From Nocardioides baekrokdamisoli (GTDB taxonomy: Bacteria; Actinomycetota; Actinomycetes; Propionibacteriales; Nocardioidaceae): a DNA stretch of 64,000 nt. The translations under genes were made by a program, and so were the position numbers. The DNA lies in NCBI RefSeq assembly GCF_003945325.1, contig NZ_AP019307.1:1426001-1490000 (forward strand). The letters run 5' to 3'. Shown here one piece after another: positions 24,377 through 32,413 of this stretch (positions within the stretch are counted from its first letter, which is position 1; every line of letters starts with the position of its first letter). The notes beneath the pieces were generated by a model. It worked only from the letters and a program-made list of their open reading frames with translations. It did not search any database and had not been told where the DNA came from.

Positions 24377-25222
24377 ATGGGCCTGCGTTCCCTCGCAAGC
24401 AGCACGGTGCAGTGGCAACCTGCGCGCAACGCGATCAAGGTCGGCGTGCGCGGCTATGCCCACGCCCTGGGCACCGTCAGGACCGTGACCGGCACCCTGC
24501 CGGCGGTGGTCAATCTCTACACCGCCAGCTCACCCAAGGGCGGCAGTCAGTTCATGAAGGAGCTGTTCAGCCACCCGATCGTCGAGGCTCACACCAGCCT
24601 CTTCACGCTCCCCCAACGGCTGTACCAGGAGCACCTCGACCGCCCGGTCCCCGCCGGGACGTACGTGCCCGGTGTGCACATGAGCTGGGACGAGTTCCTG
24701 ACCTGGCCGAAGCGCGGCACCTGGCGGGTGATCTACATGCACCGCGACCCGCGCGAACTGTTCGTCTCGGGCTATTTCTCCGCGGTGGGCGTCCACCGGC
24801 CGATGCCGCACGTGGAGGAGTTCCGGGCGCATCTGCGTACGCTCCCCCAGGCCGAAGGCCTGTTGGAGTCGATCAGATTCGGCGCCCATCGGGTGGCAGA
24901 GATGGGCACGTGGGTCGACGTCCAGCACCCCGACGTGCTGCAGGTGCGGCTCGAGGACGTTGAGGCCGACCCGGAGACCTGGCTGCCGAAGATGCTCGAG
25001 CACGCCGGCGTATCCCTCTCGTCGCAGGAGATGGCCGCTGTGATGGCCGATGTCTCGCGCGAATCCATGCAGGCTCGCGATCTGGCGCTGCGTCCTGCGG
25101 GCTCTGAATCGCACTACCGAGTCAACCGGCTGAGTTACCGCGACCTGTTCGGGCCCGAGCACTTCGCGGCGTGCGAAGCCGCCTCGTCGGGCCTCGCCCA
25201 GCGCCTGGGCTACCCGGACTGA
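24377..25222 (+). CDS. PAPS-dependent sulfotransferase family protein
   Basis: A 281-residue soluble protein. TASSPKGGSQFMKELF near residues 49-64 matches the 5'-phosphosulfate loop, and HRDPRELFVSGYFS (Arg123, Ser131) matches the 3'-phosphate binding motif of the sulfotransferase fold. SHYRVNRLSYRDLFGPEH near the C-terminus resembles the end of the cytosolic-type domain. It would move sulfate from PAPS to a hydroxyl of a glycan or lipid. ATG is chosen because GGAGG lies nine bases upstream; a GTG three codons earlier is in frame. It directly abuts the convergent thioredoxin gene. Confidence 0.83.
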   Translation: MGLRSLASSTVQWQPARNAIKVGVRGYAHALGTVRTVTGTLPAVVNLYTASSPKGGSQFMKELFSHPIVEAHTSLFTLPQRLYQEHLDRPVPAGTYVPGVHMSWDEFLTWPKRGTWRVIYMHRDPRELFVSGYFSAVGVHRPMPHVEEFRAHLRTLPQAEGLLESIRFGAHRVAEMGTWVDVQHPDVLQVRLEDVEADPETWLPKMLEHAGVSLSSQEMAAVMADVSRESMQARDLALRPAGSESHYRVNRLSYRDLFGPEHFAACEAASSGLAQRLGYPD

Positions 25223-25669
25223 TCAGAGCGCGGCCAGCGCCGCGATGACCTGATCCTTCGTCGGCGCACCGACCGCGCGGCCTGCCTCGCGACCGGATCG
25301 GTCGAGGATGATCGTGGTCGGCGTACGCGTCACGCCGAGCGTCCTCACCAACTCCAGGTGGTGTTCGGCGTCCACGTCGAGGTGGCGTACGCCGGGGGCG
25401 CTGGCCGCAACGTCCTCCAGGATCCGCCGCGTCACCCGACACGGGGCGCAGAAGGCGCTCGAGAACTGGAGCAGGGTCCCGCGATCCCCCGGCTCTCCGA
25501 CGGCCACCTCGCCCAGGGCGGCCCATACGTCCAAGCGATCGTCATGCTCTGGGCTGTCAGCGCCGGCGACCTTGTGGGTGCCGCGGAACCGCCCGTCGGT
25601 CGCGGCGCGGTAGATCCCGAACGCGAGCGCGACAGCCACGGCTGCGACAGCGATCCACACTCCGGTCAT
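25223..25669 (-). CDS. Thioredoxin-family protein, membrane-anchored (ThiX-like)
   Basis: A 148-residue protein with an N-terminal membrane segment (VWIAVAAVAVALAFGIY) and a thioredoxin fold. The active site is SSAFCAPCR with Cys74 and Cys77, followed by VTRTPTTIILDRSGRE with the cis-Pro. In Actinobacteria such genes sit beside DUF4395 and sulfurtransferase genes (thiX next to cysA2 in Mycobacterium); here its usual partners lie 12 kb to the left. A role in thiol or sulfur transfer at the membrane is likely. Its start has no obvious ribosome binding site. A 22-bp repeat array fills the gap before the MoaD-like gene. Confidence 0.85.
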   Translation of the reverse strand: MTGVWIAVAAVAVALAFGIYRAATDGRFRGTHKVAGADSPEHDDRLDVWAALGEVAVGEPGDRGTLLQFSSAFCAPCRVTRRILEDVAASAPGVRHLDVDAEHHLELVRTLGVTRTPTTIILDRSGREAGRAVGAPTKDQVIAALAAL

Positions 25670-25692
25670 GACGGACGAACGTACGCCGTCGG

Positions 25693-25758
25693 CGACAAAT
25701 TCCGGGTCTCGGGGTGACGGATGTCGGGTTTCGAGGTGACGGATGCCGGGTCTCGGCG
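25693..25758 (+). repeat. Three tandem 22-bp repeats, family A
   Basis: Three units with exact 22-base spacing: GACAAATTCCGGGTCTCGGG, TGACGGATGTCGGGTTTCGA and TGACGGATGCCGGGTCTCGG. The second unit shares a 19-base identical core with the first unit of the array at 51.8 kb (inverted there). The array fills the gap between two leftward genes. Confidence 0.85.
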
Positions 25759-25768
25759 GATGCGGCGG

Positions 25769-26029
25769 TCAGCCGCCCGCGAACGGGGGCAGGAACTCGA
25801 CGCGCTGGCCGGGTTCGACGATCACCGGCATGGCGTCCTCGTACAGATACGTCTCGCGGCCGAGGAGCACCCGGCAGACCGGCATGATCTTCGCCAGGGC
25901 CGGGTGCTGAGCCACTGCCCAGGAGGCCACGACCGAGATCGGCACCGGACCCTCGACCACCATCTCGTCACGATCGACAGCCGTCGCGGCGCGCGCCCCC
26001 GCCCAGTAGCGGAGCGTGATCTGAGCCAT
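25769..26029 (-). CDS. MoaD/ThiS-family sulfur carrier-like protein
   Basis: An 86-residue protein beginning [19 protein letters not shown] and ending [10 protein letters not shown]. The beta-grasp length and terminal Gly-Gly are those of MoaD/ThiS carriers, whose C-terminus is adenylated and converted to a thiocarboxylate. ATG at 26027-26029 has AAGG sequences upstream; the longer frame is not credible. It stands between thioredoxin and the divergent glnR gene. Mycobacterium has sulfurtransferase and thiX genes in the same place, so a general sulfur-carrier role, or molybdopterin synthesis for the nitrate reductase encoded here, are both possible. Confidence 0.85.
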   Translation of the reverse strand: MAQITLRYWAGARAATAVDRDEMVVEGPVPISVVASWAVAQHPALAKIMPVCRVLLGRETYLYEDAMPVIVEPGQRVEFLPPFAGG

Positions 26030-26151
26030 GGAACCTTTCCTTACGTTGCCGAGGTACCGGTAGTATTGCGCGCACATCAACTCACCGAGGCTCAACGTTG
26101 CGTCCCGGTGCTCCTGATTCTTGGGTCGTTTCGACCAGATGGGAGCCACTC

Positions 26152-26868
26152 GTGAGCACTCTCTTGATGCTGACAAGTTCGCTGCAGGCCTCCACCGAGG
26201 TGCTGCCTGCGCTGTCGCTGCTGGGCCACACGGTCAAGGTCCTGCCCGCCGAGGGTTCAGCTCTGCTCGAGGCGCCTGACAACGATCTGCTGCTGGTCGA
26301 CGGTCGCACCGATCTCGCCCACGCCCGCGACCTGTGCCGGCTGATCCGTACGACCGGCACCGACGTGCCGGTGATCCTGATCGTCACCGAGGGCGGACTC
26401 GCCGTGGTGGCACAGGACTGGGGCATGCACGACGTCGTCCTCACGGCTTGCGGTCCCGCCGAACTGGAGGCACGCATCCGGCTCGCGATCGGACGCCTCA
26501 ACGCCGAGCGCAACGCCGCCGACCCGGATGCGCACGTGATCCGCTCCGGCGAGGTCGTCGTGGACGAGGCGACGTACACCGCCAAGATCGGCGGCCGAGC
26601 GCTCGACCTCACGTTCAAGGAGTTCGAGTTGCTCAAGTACCTCGCGCAGCACCCGGGCCGGGTCTTCACCCGCCAGCAGTTGCTGCAGGAGGTCTGGGGT
26701 TACGACTACTTCGGCGGCACGCGTACGGTCGACGTGCACGTACGCCGCCTGCGCGCCAAGCTCGGGCCCGAGAACGAGACCCTGATCGGCACGGTACGCA
26801 ACGTCGGCTACCGCTTCGTGCTGCAGAAGCAGATCGACGCCGACACGCGGGTCCCCGCGAGCAGCTGA
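26152..26868 (+). CDS. glnR: GlnR-type OmpR-family orphan response regulator
   Basis: A 238-residue transcription factor. The receiver domain (about 1-120) has the atypical pattern of actinobacterial GlnR, with Asp50 in [18 protein letters not shown] but no adjacent kinase gene. The winged helix (about 140-230) includes [35 protein letters not shown] and [13 protein letters not shown], nearly identical to GlnR and Rv0818. It should control nitrogen assimilation genes such as narK, nasA and nirB; a matching box lies before narK in this window. GTG is supported by GGGAG six bases upstream. It is divergent from the MoaD-like gene and convergent with a DUF4012 gene three bases away. Confidence 0.93.
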   Translation: MSTLLMLTSSLQASTEVLPALSLLGHTVKVLPAEGSALLEAPDNDLLLVDGRTDLAHARDLCRLIRTTGTDVPVILIVTEGGLAVVAQDWGMHDVVLTACGPAELEARIRLAIGRLNAERNAADPDAHVIRSGEVVVDEATYTAKIGGRALDLTFKEFELLKYLAQHPGRVFTRQQLLQEVWGYDYFGGTRTVDVHVRRLRAKLGPENETLIGTVRNVGYRFVLQKQIDADTRVPASS

Positions 26869-26871
26869 GTT

Positions 26872-28725
26872 TCAGCAGCTCGTCGGACCGACCGAGCCAC
26901 GCCCGTCGCCGAACGCCGCCGGAGTCGTACGCAGCAGCGGGTCCCCGGTCTCGCCCTTCATCGCCTGGAACGAGTACCTGAGCGTCTTGGACTCCCCGGG
27001 CTTGATCAGCACCGTGCGTGAGACCACCGGATGTCCGTCGTGCACGAACTTGCCGGGCGAACCCGCCTGGCCATCGAGAGTGGTGTCCAGCAACGTGCCG
27101 TTCAACGGCCCGTACGCGTACACGCTCAGCAGCAGATCACCCGGTGAGTCGTCGACCAACGGCCCCACCAGGAGCGCGCGCAGCGCGAGGTTGCTGAGGA
27201 TGTCCGACGGCACGTACGAATGCAGGGTCGTGGTCACGTTCAGCACCTGACGGCCGCCACCGCAGCTGACGCTGGTCACGCTCGTCCTGCTGGTGACGTA
27301 GTAGTCGAGCTTCGTGGACGTCGAGTCGTTGAGATAGACGCCGATGTCCGGCGAGTGTGCAGCCACAGTGCTCAACTGCTTGGTGGCCGGGGCATCCAGC
27401 AGAGCGGACTGCTCGGTCGGAGCCGCCATCCAGACCATGGCCCGACCCTCGTCGATCCCGTCGAAAACACCCTTCAGGGCGACCCCAGCGTCGCCCTGGC
27501 CATGGACCAGCGCGTCGAACACGTTGTGCACAGCCGACGCGAAGTAGTCCTGCTGCTCGGCGTACGCGCCCAGGACCACGTACGGGGCGTTGAGCAGCTG
27601 ACCCACCGCGTTCTGGGCCGTGAGCATCACGCCGTTGTTCGCCGCGACCGGACCCGTGCCGCGCAGGACGTAGCTGAGCGCCACCGGGTCGATCGAAAAG
27701 ACACCGTCGATGTGGTGTCCGGAGTGCTGCTTCCACATCGCCGCCAGCAACTGCGCCGACCGCGGGAAGTCAGGCGTCAGATTGACGTCCTGGGTGTACT
27801 GCGCCGGGCGGCTGCCGTAGAGCGCCGTCTCCTCCGCCGTCAACGGCAGCACCGGTGCATCGAACTTCGGGACCGTCGAGGCCGACTGCTTCGGGCCGAG
27901 CTTCATGTGCCCGTCGGTCACGGTGAGTTCGGAGAACGCACCCACGATGCCGCCGGTCGACCGGAACTCGGCGTTGTTCTGGAAGGCGATCAGGTAGCGC
28001 CGGGTGCCGTGGGTGCCGAGCGCGGCCGGGACCATCTTGACCACGTTGTTGGTGAGTTGCGCCGCGAACCCGATCTTGTCGATCTCGTTGCGGAATTCCG
28101 CCCACTTCGCGCCCAGACCCGGCAGCAGACCCCCAGTCGGAACCGCATCGGTCCGGCTCTGGACCGGCGCCATCCGACCCGCCAGATCCTGTGCGGCACT
28201 CTGGGCACCAGCGAAGAAGTCCGGGTTGATGTAGGAGTTGACCGGCCTGATCCGCTTCGGCGCCAACTGCTGCTGCAAGGTGAGCAGATCGTCGGCGACC
28301 GGACCGGTCACATCGCGCGCAGCCGTACTCATCGTTCGGACAGCCCGGACGTTGTCACCGACCCACGGCAACTGCTCGACCAGCCAGAACTGCGGGCCCC
28401 ACGTACCCCACGAGGCTCGGGTCGCCTCGTCATGGGCCTCCGCGATGTACGCGCGAGCTGCAGCCGTGTCGCCCGAACGGGTCGCCTGCAACGCGAGGCG
28501 GAACTTGTCCGGGAGGCCATGCAGGTTGAACAGGGCCCAGATCAACTGCAACGCCGTGACGACGAGGAGGATGCCGACCGCCCAGAGGATCCGGCGGGTC
28601 AGCCGCTGCTTCTTGAACCGCCGACTCCGGCGACGTACGAGGACCCGCTCGCGCTGGACCTCGGCGGACTGCTCATGTGGGAGGCCCTCAGGTTGCCCCT
28701 GCGGGTCGTCGTGAAGCTCGGACAT
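26872..28725 (-). CDS. DUF4012 domain-containing membrane-anchored protein (second copy)
   Basis: A 617-residue paralogue of the DUF4012 protein at 9-11 kb. A hydrophilic basic N-terminus of about 45 residues is followed by one membrane segment (ILWAVGILLVVTALQLIW) and a long extracytoplasmic part. Shared landmarks are YLIAFQNNAEFRSTGG, DVNLTPDFPRSAQLL, GVFSIDPVALSYVL and, near the end, the internal Cys of SVSCGGGRQ and a terminal Cys as the last residue. Activity is unknown. ATG at 28723-28725 has GGAG four bases upstream. It follows the sortase gene by ten bases and forms a leftward operon with it and the Ig-like protein. Confidence 0.87.
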   Translation of the reverse strand: MSELHDDPQGQPEGLPHEQSAEVQRERVLVRRRSRRFKKQRLTRRILWAVGILLVVTALQLIWALFNLHGLPDKFRLALQATRSGDTAAARAYIAEAHDEATRASWGTWGPQFWLVEQLPWVGDNVRAVRTMSTAARDVTGPVADDLLTLQQQLAPKRIRPVNSYINPDFFAGAQSAAQDLAGRMAPVQSRTDAVPTGGLLPGLGAKWAEFRNEIDKIGFAAQLTNNVVKMVPAALGTHGTRRYLIAFQNNAEFRSTGGIVGAFSELTVTDGHMKLGPKQSASTVPKFDAPVLPLTAEETALYGSRPAQYTQDVNLTPDFPRSAQLLAAMWKQHSGHHIDGVFSIDPVALSYVLRGTGPVAANNGVMLTAQNAVGQLLNAPYVVLGAYAEQQDYFASAVHNVFDALVHGQGDAGVALKGVFDGIDEGRAMVWMAAPTEQSALLDAPATKQLSTVAAHSPDIGVYLNDSTSTKLDYYVTSRTSVTSVSCGGGRQVLNVTTTLHSYVPSDILSNLALRALLVGPLVDDSPGDLLLSVYAYGPLNGTLLDTTLDGQAGSPGKFVHDGHPVVSRTVLIKPGESKTLRYSFQAMKGETGDPLLRTTPAAFGDGRGSVGPTSC

Positions 28726-28735
28726 GGGGCTCCGA

Positions 28736-29356
28736 CTAGCTGGTCGCCGGAGCCAGGACGGTACGAGTCGGCGTCGCCCACACGAACACGTTGGTGAGGT
28801 AGCCGTGGCCGGTCCAGTCACCGCAGGTGATGAGCACCAGACGGTTGGTGGGGCTGGACTGGCCGAACAGCTCCGGAGACCTCAGGTCGACGTCGCGCTT
28901 GCTGAGCTTGAAGACCTTGGTCACGGTGTAGTAGACCGTGAAACCCTGATCGACGATCTCGACCTGGGAGCCGACCTTGACCGTGGCGAGGTGATCCATC
29001 TGGCCGCCGCCGGTGTGAACGGTGTGGCCGGTGACGACGGTCTGTCCGTACGAGGCGCCCGGAGGTGCACTCGCGGTCCAGTAGCCGACCTCACGAGGGT
29101 TCGCGGGCGGGTCGAGTACGCCCCCGCGCGTCGTCTGGATCCCCCTCATCGGAGCATCAATGTGCAGGGAGGAGACCAGCAGCCGGTAACCCGTCGGCGT
29201 TCCGGTGGTCGGCTCCGCCTTGGGCGTGCTCTTCGGGCCGGCGATCAGCCAGGGAATGAGAGCAATCAGCAACAGCGCCAGAACCACCGCGACGACAGCC
29301 GCGAACAGGCGACGACGCCGACGCTCCTGACCGGCGTCGACGTCCTCAGTCGTCAT
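28736..29356 (-). CDS. Class F-like sortase with His in place of the usual Arg
   Basis: A 206-residue membrane-anchored transpeptidase: basic N-terminus, one membrane segment (AAVVAVVLALLLIALIPWLI) and a sortase domain from about residue 56. Catalytic His111 lies in TVVTGHTVH and Cys178 in LVLITCGDW. In class E/F sortases the Arg stands two residues before Tyr in R-x-Y-x-x-N; here the matching stretch is HGYLTNVFVWA, so His184 takes that position and no Arg occurs from 178 to 197. It may be altered in mechanism or inactive. Its ATG overlaps the stop of the Ig-like protein gene by four bases, which points to that protein as its substrate. Confidence 0.85.
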   Translation of the reverse strand: MTTEDVDAGQERRRRRLFAAVVAVVLALLLIALIPWLIAGPKSTPKAEPTTGTPTGYRLLVSSLHIDAPMRGIQTTRGGVLDPPANPREVGYWTASAPPGASYGQTVVTGHTVHTGGGQMDHLATVKVGSQVEIVDQGFTVYYTVTKVFKLSKRDVDLRSPELFGQSSPTNRLVLITCGDWTGHGYLTNVFVWATPTRTVLAPATS

Positions 29357-30036
29357 CGAGTGGCGCGGCGACGGTAGACGGCGACGACTCCGAGAGCCAG
29401 CGCCATCGCGGCGCCGCTGATCGCAGCGCGCAGGTCAGAGCCGTTGCCGGCACCCGCCTGGTTGAAGGTCGTCAGACCGGCGTCAACGCCAGTCGGAAGG
29501 CCGCCCGTATTGCCCCCGGTGGTGGGGGCGTAGATCAGGATGCTGGTCGACGCCGACGCCGCCTGCCAGTTGCCGGTCGGGACGTACGCAGCCTTGAGAA
29601 GGTGGGTGCCCACGGAGAGGCCCGGAGTGGTCGCCGCGGTGCTCACGAAGGCCACGTCCTGGACGGTGTCGCTGCTGGTCGTGCCGTGCAGCTCGCGACC
29701 GATCGTGCCGACGGCGCCGCAGTTGATGGCTTCAGTGAAGGAACCGCTGCTCGGAACAGCGCGCGTGTCGAGGATGTGGCCGTCGATCGAGAAGTTCACG
29801 GTCCCGACCGGCGTACCCGCGTCCGAGGAGACGGAGATGTGTACGTCGACGCACGTGCTCTGCAACTGGCGCGGAATCACACTGATCTTGATGATGGTGG
29901 TGATCCCACCCTGGTACGCGGCAGGCGCGACCGACGCGGCGCCGGCAACCGAGCTGCCGAGGACAACAGCACTGGAAGCAGCGACTGCCAGCGTGGCGTT
30001 GGCGATGACGGACATTGCCGAAGACCTACGAAGCAT
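29353..30036 (-). CDS. Secreted Ig-like repeat protein with C-terminal anchor region
   Basis: A 227-residue protein. The signal peptide spans roughly residues 1-34 (LAVAASSAVVLGSSVAGAA). The body is one bacterial Ig-like domain, with DAGTPVGTVNFSIDGHIL and the GTHLLKAAYVPTGNWQAASAS strand pair typical of Big_3-type repeats. The C-terminus has LPTGVDAG (180-187), a membrane segment (about 204-220) and RRR (222-224), the tripartite layout of a sortase substrate, although LPTGV differs from LPxTG. GGAG lies six bases before the ATG. Coupled translation with the sortase gene suggests covalent anchoring to the envelope. It is divergent from the second BY-kinase gene across 200 bases. Confidence 0.8.
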   Translation of the reverse strand: MLRRSSAMSVIANATLAVAASSAVVLGSSVAGAASVAPAAYQGGITTIIKISVIPRQLQSTCVDVHISVSSDAGTPVGTVNFSIDGHILDTRAVPSSGSFTEAINCGAVGTIGRELHGTTSSDTVQDVAFVSTAATTPGLSVGTHLLKAAYVPTGNWQAASASTSILIYAPTTGGNTGGLPTGVDAGLTTFNQAGAGNGSDLRAAISGAAMALALGVVAVYRRRATR

Positions 30037-30235
30037 GGGGGACTCCAAAGTACCGAGTTGAGTCGGGGACGTGGATGTTGATCCACTACGTGCGCAGCGC
30101 GAGCGTAGCATCTGAGCGCAGAAGTTGTCCTCAGGACGAGGCGATGTCCCCAATGGCGCGGCCTCTCCGCTACCGGTGGATGTCACCGCTAGGGTGGGCG
30201 GGCATCGACTCGCCTCACAACCAGGAAGTTCAACG

Positions 30236-31576
30236 GTGGAACTTGACGACCTGATCGGGATCGCACGAGCGCGCTGGCGCATCATCGTCGCGGTCTTCCT
30301 CAGCGCACTGGCACTGGCGAGCGCTTATGTGTTCCTCACGCCTGCTCAGTACAAGTCGACGGCGACGGTGTTCTTGAGCATCAACCTCGACCAGAACAAC
30401 CTGTCGAGCGGCTCGTACGCCCTCAGTCAGAATGTCGCGTCCTACGCCAGCCTCGTGACGACGGACCTCGTCGCGAAGCAGGTGGCGGCCGACCTGCCCG
30501 ACCTGAACCTCTCCCCGCAGGCGCTCGTCGGCAAGTTGAGCTCGCAGGTCCAGCAGGGCACCACGTTCGTGGACGTCTCCGCACAGGACCACGACCCGGT
30601 CAAGGCGCAGCGGATCGCGCAGGCGGCTGCCGACGAGTTCCGCAAGGAGGTCCAGAGCCTCCAGACCGGATTGCACGCCGCAGCGACCGACGCGGCCAGC
30701 CTGCCGATCAAGCCGACGTCCCCGAAGACGACGCTGGATCTGCTGGTCGCGGCCATCATCGGCCTGCTCCTGGGCATCGCCGGCGCCGCGATCCGCGACC
30801 GCCTCGACAAGACGATCCGCACCGACAAGCAGGTCGAGAGCGCGACCGGAGCGGCCGTTCTGGCCAAGGTCATCCACGACTCGCAGGCTTCCACGAAGCC
30901 GTTGCTCACCGACATCGGCGAGTTCGCGTCCCGCGCGGAGGCGTTCCGCCTGCTGCGTACGAACCTCCAGTTCGTCGACCTCGACCACCCGCCTCGGGTC
31001 TTCGTGGTCACCTCGTCTGTCCCGGCCGAAGGCAAGACGCAGACGGCGACGAACCTCGCGATCTCGATGGCCAAGGCCGGCCACCGCACGCTGCTCGTCG
31101 ACGGCGACCTTCGCCGGCCGACCGCCGCCGGACTGCTCGGCCTGGACTCGTCCGTGGGCCTCACCACCGTGCTCACCGGCCAGATCGATCTGTCGAAGGC
31201 GATCCAGGTGCACCCGGAGTCCGGCCTGCACCTGCTCGCCGCCGGCAAGCGCCCGCCGAACCCGACCGAGGTGCTCCAGACCCAAGCGACCCGCGACCTG
31301 ATCGGCGCGCTTCGCGAGGCGTACGACGCGGTCATCATCGATGCCCCGCCGCTGCTTCCGGTCGCCGACCCGGCCGTTCTGGCTTCGGCCGCGGACGGCG
31401 CGATCCTGGTCACCCGTCACGGTGCCACGACGGCGGCACAGCTCGAGGTCGCCGCCGCGCGCCTGCACAGCGTCGGTGCGCGGATCTTCGGCTCCGTCGT
31501 CAACATGGTCCCGCGGCCGGACCCGGGTGCCTACGCGTACTACATGGAGTACGCGCCGGTCGCGAACAAGCAGTAG
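30236..31576 (+). CDS. Wzz-type chain-length regulator fused to BY-kinase domain (second copy)
   Basis: A 446-residue paralogue of the kinase at 7.8-9.1 kb. Membrane segments lie near residues 15-35 and 168-187. The kinase domain has Walker A VPAEGKTQT (262-270), Walker A' LLVDGDLRRPT (286-296) and Walker B AVIIDAPPLLPVAD (365-378). The tail is shorter, with AYAYYMEYA holding four Tyr residues. GTG is supported by AGGAAG seven bases upstream; the longer frame reads through the promoter. It is a lone rightward gene, divergent from the Ig-like protein/sortase/DUF4012 operon, and probably regulates the same envelope glycan. Confidence 0.93.
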   Translation: MELDDLIGIARARWRIIVAVFLSALALASAYVFLTPAQYKSTATVFLSINLDQNNLSSGSYALSQNVASYASLVTTDLVAKQVAADLPDLNLSPQALVGKLSSQVQQGTTFVDVSAQDHDPVKAQRIAQAAADEFRKEVQSLQTGLHAAATDAASLPIKPTSPKTTLDLLVAAIIGLLLGIAGAAIRDRLDKTIRTDKQVESATGAAVLAKVIHDSQASTKPLLTDIGEFASRAEAFRLLRTNLQFVDLDHPPRVFVVTSSVPAEGKTQTATNLAISMAKAGHRTLLVDGDLRRPTAAGLLGLDSSVGLTTVLTGQIDLSKAIQVHPESGLHLLAAGKRPPNPTEVLQTQATRDLIGALREAYDAVIIDAPPLLPVADPAVLASAADGAILVTRHGATTAAQLEVAAARLHSVGARIFGSVVNMVPRPDPGAYAYYMEYAPVANKQ

Positions 31577-31584
31577 AGCGAGGC

Positions 31585-32406
31585 TCAGCGCACGTAGTGC
31601 GCGTGCACCTCAGCGATCACGAAGCCCGCTGACTCATAGAGTCGGCGGGCTTTCGTGTTGTCGGCCTCGACGTACAGCTGCACCGCGAAACCTTCGAGTC
31701 GCTTGAGGCCAGCCTCCAGAACGACCGTACCGAGGCCCTTGCCTGCGTACGCGGGATCGACAGCGAGGACGTACACCTCTGCCGGACCATCGGGCTGGCG
31801 CTTGACCCAGTGGAAGGCCGCGAGACGGTCGCCGTCCCAGAGCTCGATCAGGTCGTCCAGATCGAACCACGACTCAGCCATCCGCTCCTCGAGGCTGCCG
31901 AGCGTCAGGCCGCCCTGCTCAGGGTGGTGCGCAAACGCAGCGGCGTTGACGCGAAGGAGCTCGCCTTCGTCGCCGGGGGCAAAGGCGCGCAATCTTCCGA
32001 ACGTTCGGAAGGTCCCGGCCTCATCGTCCGAACGTTCGGAAGATCGGTCGAGGCGGTCGGGCTGTCGGACCATCCGCAGAAGTTCACGATCCCGGCGCCA
32101 GCCGTACTCCTCGGCGAGGTGTCTGGCTGCTGGGTGATCGCTGTGGGACCAGGCAGACGTCACGCCGCCCGGCACCCTGGCCAGCAGTGCGCGCGCCCGC
32201 TCGTGACCGCGCCGATCCGGGCGTACGACCATCGCCAGCACCGACCCGGTGACCAGCACGAAACCGTTCTCGTTGACGACGCCCGTCACGCCCTCGGGGC
32301 GATGCTCCAGCTCGAGGCGTGCCGCCTCATCGAGGTGGTCAACTCCATCGACCGCCGCAGCCGCAGCCGCGATGGCGAGTACCCGGTCGACCTCGGCCGG
32401 ATTCAT
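31585..32406 (-). CDS. mshD: Mycothiol synthase (MshD), acetyl-CoA-dependent
   Basis: A 273-residue protein of two GNAT domains. It acetylates Cys-GlcN-Ins in the last step of mycothiol synthesis. The second domain has the complete acetyl-CoA site VLAVDPAYAGKGLGTVVLEAG and ends with ADNTKARRLYESAGFVIAEVH. The N-terminal domain is degenerate and shorter than in mycobacterial MshD, and the linker is also short. ATG at 32404-32406 follows the YgfZ stop by seven bases; the longer frame is an overlap artefact. Two palindromes sit in the linker-coding region. It is the last gene of the nitrobindin-Fur-YgfZ-MshD operon, which fits a role in redox protection. Confidence 0.87.
   Translation of the reverse strand: MNPAEVDRVLAIAAAAAAVDGVDHLDEAARLELEHRPEGVTGVVNENGFVLVTGSVLAMVVRPDRRGHERARALLARVPGGVTSAWSHSDHPAARHLAEEYGWRRDRELLRMVRQPDRLDRSSERSDDEAGTFRTFGRLRAFAPGDEGELLRVNAAAFAHHPEQGGLTLGSLEERMAESWFDLDDLIELWDGDRLAAFHWVKRQPDGPAEVYVLAVDPAYAGKGLGTVVLEAGLKRLEGFAVQLYVEADNTKARRLYESAGFVIAEVHAHYVR
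31994..32042. repeat. Two palindromes (CCGAACGTTCGG core) inside mshD
   Basis: An 18-bp perfect palindrome, CTTCCGAACGTTCGGAAG (31994-32011), and a 14-bp one, TCCGAACGTTCGGA (32027-32040), have centres 31 bp apart. They also form a 15-base direct repeat (CCGAACGTTCGGAAG). Because 31 is not a multiple of three, the copies encode different peptides (SSERSDD and FRTFGR). They could be an operator pair on one DNA face or a duplication. Confidence 0.75.
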
Positions 32407-32413
32407 CCGCAGG

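Noticed and set aside
30037..30235. Extension of the second BY-kinase upstream to 30125.
   Set aside because: The extra 37 residues are Pro/Gly-rich and unlike the paralogue, while GTG at 30236 has a good AGGAAG and starts the conserved V-E-L.
31994..32042. LexA (SOS) boxes in mshD.
   Set aside because: The core CCGAACGTTCGG lacks the four-base spacer of the actinobacterial CGAAC-N4-GTTCG box.
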